In this document: positions 63,044-64,000 of the stretch, one piece after another
Numbering within the stretch: position 1 is the first letter of the stretch
Layout of the letters: each line of letters begins with the position of its first letter
Source of the DNA: Planctomycetales bacterium
GTDB lineage: Bacteria > Planctomycetota > Planctomycetia > Pirellulales > Thermoguttaceae
NCBI GenBank assembly: GCA_007119795.1
Contig: SKOZ01000031.1
Coordinates: 1-64,000 of the forward strand
DNA length: 64,000 nucleotides
Direction of reading: 5' to 3'
Position numbers and translations under genes: made by a program
The notes under the pieces: generated by a model
The model's database searches: none
What the model was told of the DNA's origin: nothing
What the model saw: only the letters and a program-made list of their open reading frames with translations

Positions 63044-64000
63044 TGAATCCGATCAGTCGCGTCGCGCAGTCGTTCTGGAAATCGCCGGTCGTTTGGGGAT
63101 TTGTGGCGACGGCGAGCTTCTATGCCCTGGTCCATGCGGGGGTCTTTGGCTCGGGGTTGGTGGTGCGGCTCTTTGCCAGCCACCCGGTCGAGTACGTCGA
63201 GACCTCGCTCTTCTTCGTCGGTATGGCGGCGCTCTGCCTGATCCTGGCCGAGACGCTGGGCCAGTTCCGGCGGCTGGGCGAGAATCTGCTCGGCCCGATA
63301 CCAGGGGGGGGACAGCCGGTGGGCGACGCCGCCGTGCTTCTCGACCGCCTCAAGCGGCTGCCCGCCGAGCGGCAGGGGGATATCCTCGTCCGCCGTCTCC
63401 GCGAGGCCCTCACCCACGTGGCCCGCCGCCGCAGCGCCGAGCGCTTCGAGGAACACCTCCATCACCTGGCCGACCTCGACGCCGAGCGTCAGCACGCCGC
63501 CTTCGCACTGGTGCGGGTGATCATTTGGGCGATCCCGATCCTCGGCTTCCTGGGGACCGTCATCGGCATCACCCTGGCCATCGCGCAGCTCTCGCCCGAG
63601 GCACTGGAGCAGTCGCTTCCCGAAGTGACGGCCGGACTGGGCGTGGCCTTCGACACCACGGCGCTCGCCCTGGGGTTGTCGATGATCCTCATGTTCGCGC
63701 AGTTCTTCACCACGCGGGTCACGGCGCGGCTCCTGGAGCGAGTGGACCAGCGAGCGGAAGAGGAGCTCGTGGGCCGCTTCGAGCAGGCCGCCGCCGGAGA
63801 CGACGGGCAGATCCGGGCCGTCCGCCGCATGGCCGATGCCGTGGTGGCGATGGGCGAGGACCTCGTCCGCCGCCAGGCGGAGCTCTGGCAGGCGACGATG
63901 GAGGCCTCGCAGCAGCGGTTCGCCCGACTGGCGGAGACGGCCGGCACGCAGTTGCACTCCGCCCTGGCGGGCGCCCTGGAGAAGAGCCTCAAGGCACACG
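63044..64000 (+). CDS. MotA/TolQ/ExbB-family proton channel protein, 3' end outside window
   Basis: Reads without a stop from a GTG (GAGAGG ~9 bp upstream) to the right edge: 319 residues visible. There is an N-terminal membrane helix (VVWGFVATASFYALVHAGVFG), a second (LFFVGMAALCLILAETLG), and then the core pair VRVIIWAIPILGFLGTVIGITLAI ... GLGVAFDTTALALGLSMILMFAQF. The last two contain the family's conserved G-x-x-G-T-V and T-T-A-L sequence. A coiled-coil tail follows (QAELWQATMEASQQRFARL). It would form an ion-conducting complex with a TolR/MotB/OmpA-like partner, probably encoded next. Confidence 0.85.

Overview
The window is GC-rich, gene-dense chromosomal DNA that most likely comes from a member of the Planctomycetota, probably a Pirellulales-type lineage. 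The evidence is the gene content: a DUF1559 prepilin-like protein with the H-X9-DG motif, a YTV-repeat secreted protein, an HzsA-like secreted di-haem protein, an arylsulfatase, Tat-exported oxidoreductase-like proteins, ThuA, zinc-ribbon membrane proteins and many weak ribosome binding sites. No rRNA, tRNA, CRISPR array, prophage or intact transposase was found.

Layout. Bases 1-9 kb: the 3' part of a GH2-like glycosidase, then a decayed zone (gene fragments, a frameshifted secreted-protein gene, an internally deleted amidohydrolase and two copies of a ~95 bp repeat) in which an AEC transporter, an acyltransferase, a CDF metal transporter and a LOG-type protein survive. 9-14.5 kb: a minus-strand block of prmC, a lipoprotein, a GT2 enzyme, a Ser/Thr kinase with an unusual catalytic loop, and the YTV-repeat protein. 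15-17 kb: a nickel/cobalt ECF transporter (NikM-NikL-NikQ) without its ATPase. 17-23 kb: an exported aldo/keto reductase, the DUF1559 protein, the HzsA-like cytochrome protein and a tiny membrane peptide. 23-33 kb: pgi plus a beta-lactamase-fold hydrolase, pheS-pheT, cstA and uppP. 33-44 kb: a CXXCH lipoprotein, glgX, a Tat-exported protein, an FHA protein, then small regulatory or hypothetical genes (HNH, STAS, BON), an EF-hand protein and a Spy-like helical protein. 44-54 kb: a compact type II secretion operon, gspE-F-G-H-I-J-K-L-M, with start/stop overlaps. 54-64 kb: ThuA, a metal ABC permease fused to a DtxR-like domain, a sulfatase, a GT2 enzyme, hisI-hisG, a glutamine cyclotransferase, a sugar isomerase, and the start of a MotA/TolQ/ExbB channel gene running off the right edge.

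The most unusual signal is a dispersed family of degenerate 7-bp tandem repeats (CCGTTGT / CCAGCCA types). They abut the start codons of pheT, hisI, hisG and gspL. In gspI and gspJ they lie inside the reading frame, so they are translated into the leader peptides of the minor pseudopilins. The gspI leader also carries a ~136 bp palindromic, REP/MITE-like insertion. These repeats appear to be remodelling the 5' ends of otherwise conserved genes.
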